Position numbers and translations under genes: made by a program. Shown here piece by piece: positions 48,593 through 48,719 of a DNA stretch of 48,719 nucleotides; within the stretch, counting starts at the first letter, position 1, and the number at the start of each line of letters is the position of its first letter. The stretch is from NCBI RefSeq assembly GCF_022606295.1, contig NZ_JAHHZS010000032.1, positions 1 to 48,719 of the forward strand, in the 5' to 3' direction. A model generated the notes under the pieces. The model did no database searches. It saw only the letters and a program-made list of their open reading frames with translations, and was not told where the DNA came from. The DNA is from Arthrobacter bambusae (GTDB lineage: Bacteria; Actinomycetota; Actinomycetes; Actinomycetales; Micrococcaceae).

Positions 48593-48719
48593 TTAGTTGT
48601 CGCCTCCCGAACCGCCGGTGGTGCCGGCAGTCACGTCGAGGAGCTTGTACCGGTCAATGGCGTACGACGGCGCACTCGGGTCAACCTCGCCCCTCGCCGC
48701 GAGGAGTTGGAGGGTTTTC
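48593..48719 (-). CDS. C-terminus of a probable pyruvate dehydrogenase E1 (AceE-like); partial
   Basis: An open minus-strand frame enters at the window end and stops at TAA 48595-48593. It reads KTLQLLAARGEVDP, then SAPSYAIDRYKLLDV and a Gly-rich tail TAGTTGGSGGDN. The helix-turn pattern before an AIxRYxL motif matches the last residues of homodimeric E1 subunits of pyruvate dehydrogenase. Only about 41 residues are visible, so the family call is moderate. It converges with DUF1508 across a strong terminator. Confidence 0.45.
   Translation of the reverse strand, partial: KTLQLLAARGEVDPSAPSYAIDRYKLLDVTAGTTGGSGGDN

Overview
The window is high-GC actinobacterial DNA, most likely a chromosomal segment of a soil Micrococcaceae (Arthrobacter / Paenarthrobacter type). 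The evidence is strong G/C bias at third codon positions, a set of small actinobacterial families (DUF2630, DUF4193, DUF1992, DUF2510), an IclR-controlled malate synthase locus and an actinobacterial-type xanthine dehydrogenase. I see no rRNA, tRNA, CRISPR array, insertion sequence or prophage. Genes are dense, and most have a recognisable Shine-Dalgarno sequence.

Positions 1-20,950 hold stress, housekeeping and cell-envelope genes. They include a UvrA-like ABC ATPase with a VOC protein, a Nudix hydrolase, a TetR regulator with a perfect-arm operator, a decayed ABC-transporter ATPase pseudogene, DUF1992, a coupled SDR/DUF4386 pair divergent from a MarR regulator, DUF4193, a CYTH-CHAD protein, an MFS exporter, a small lipoprotein, a secreted alkaline-phosphatase-superfamily enzyme, a class A penicillin-binding protein, a PLP dehydratase, and a second-type adenylate kinase translationally coupled to a GH15 glycosidase. 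Positions 20,957-27,649 carry an MprF-like aminoacyl-phosphatidylglycerol synthase with an unusual rhomboid-like N-terminus, an SGNH-hydrolase lipoprotein, an AAA+ ATPase and a beta-lactamase-fold lipoprotein that has lost its catalytic motifs.

Positions 27,765-48,132 form a long purine-degradation region. Two purine permeases of the NCS2 superfamily import bases. Guanine deaminase and an 8-oxoguanine-deaminase-like amidohydrolase make xanthine or urate. XdhC/XdhB/XdhA (with a MobA-like cytidylyltransferase for the cofactor) oxidises xanthine to urate, and uricase opens the ring pathway. AllE handles ureidoglycine. An operon of malic enzyme, malate synthase, an HpcH/CitE-like lyase and AllE, divergent from an IclR regulator, would send the glyoxylate product through malate to pyruvate. 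The intermediate enzymes (5-hydroxyisourate hydrolase, OHCU decarboxylase, allantoinase, allantoate amidohydrolase, ureidoglycolate lyase) are not in the window.

The most unusual structure is a set of three near-identical 66-68 bp palindromes. Each sits within about 20 nt of, or across, the stop codon of a purine-catabolic unit (allE, uricase, xdhA). A different nested palindromic element lies between the iclR-type gene and the first permease. A strong orphan terminator with upstream alternative hairpins precedes uricase, which makes a candidate attenuator or riboswitch. A 58-codon gene with an excellent ribosome binding site, its own promoter and a terminator lies next to it. The window ends in a DUF1508 gene with a textbook terminator and the C-terminus of a probable pyruvate dehydrogenase E1.
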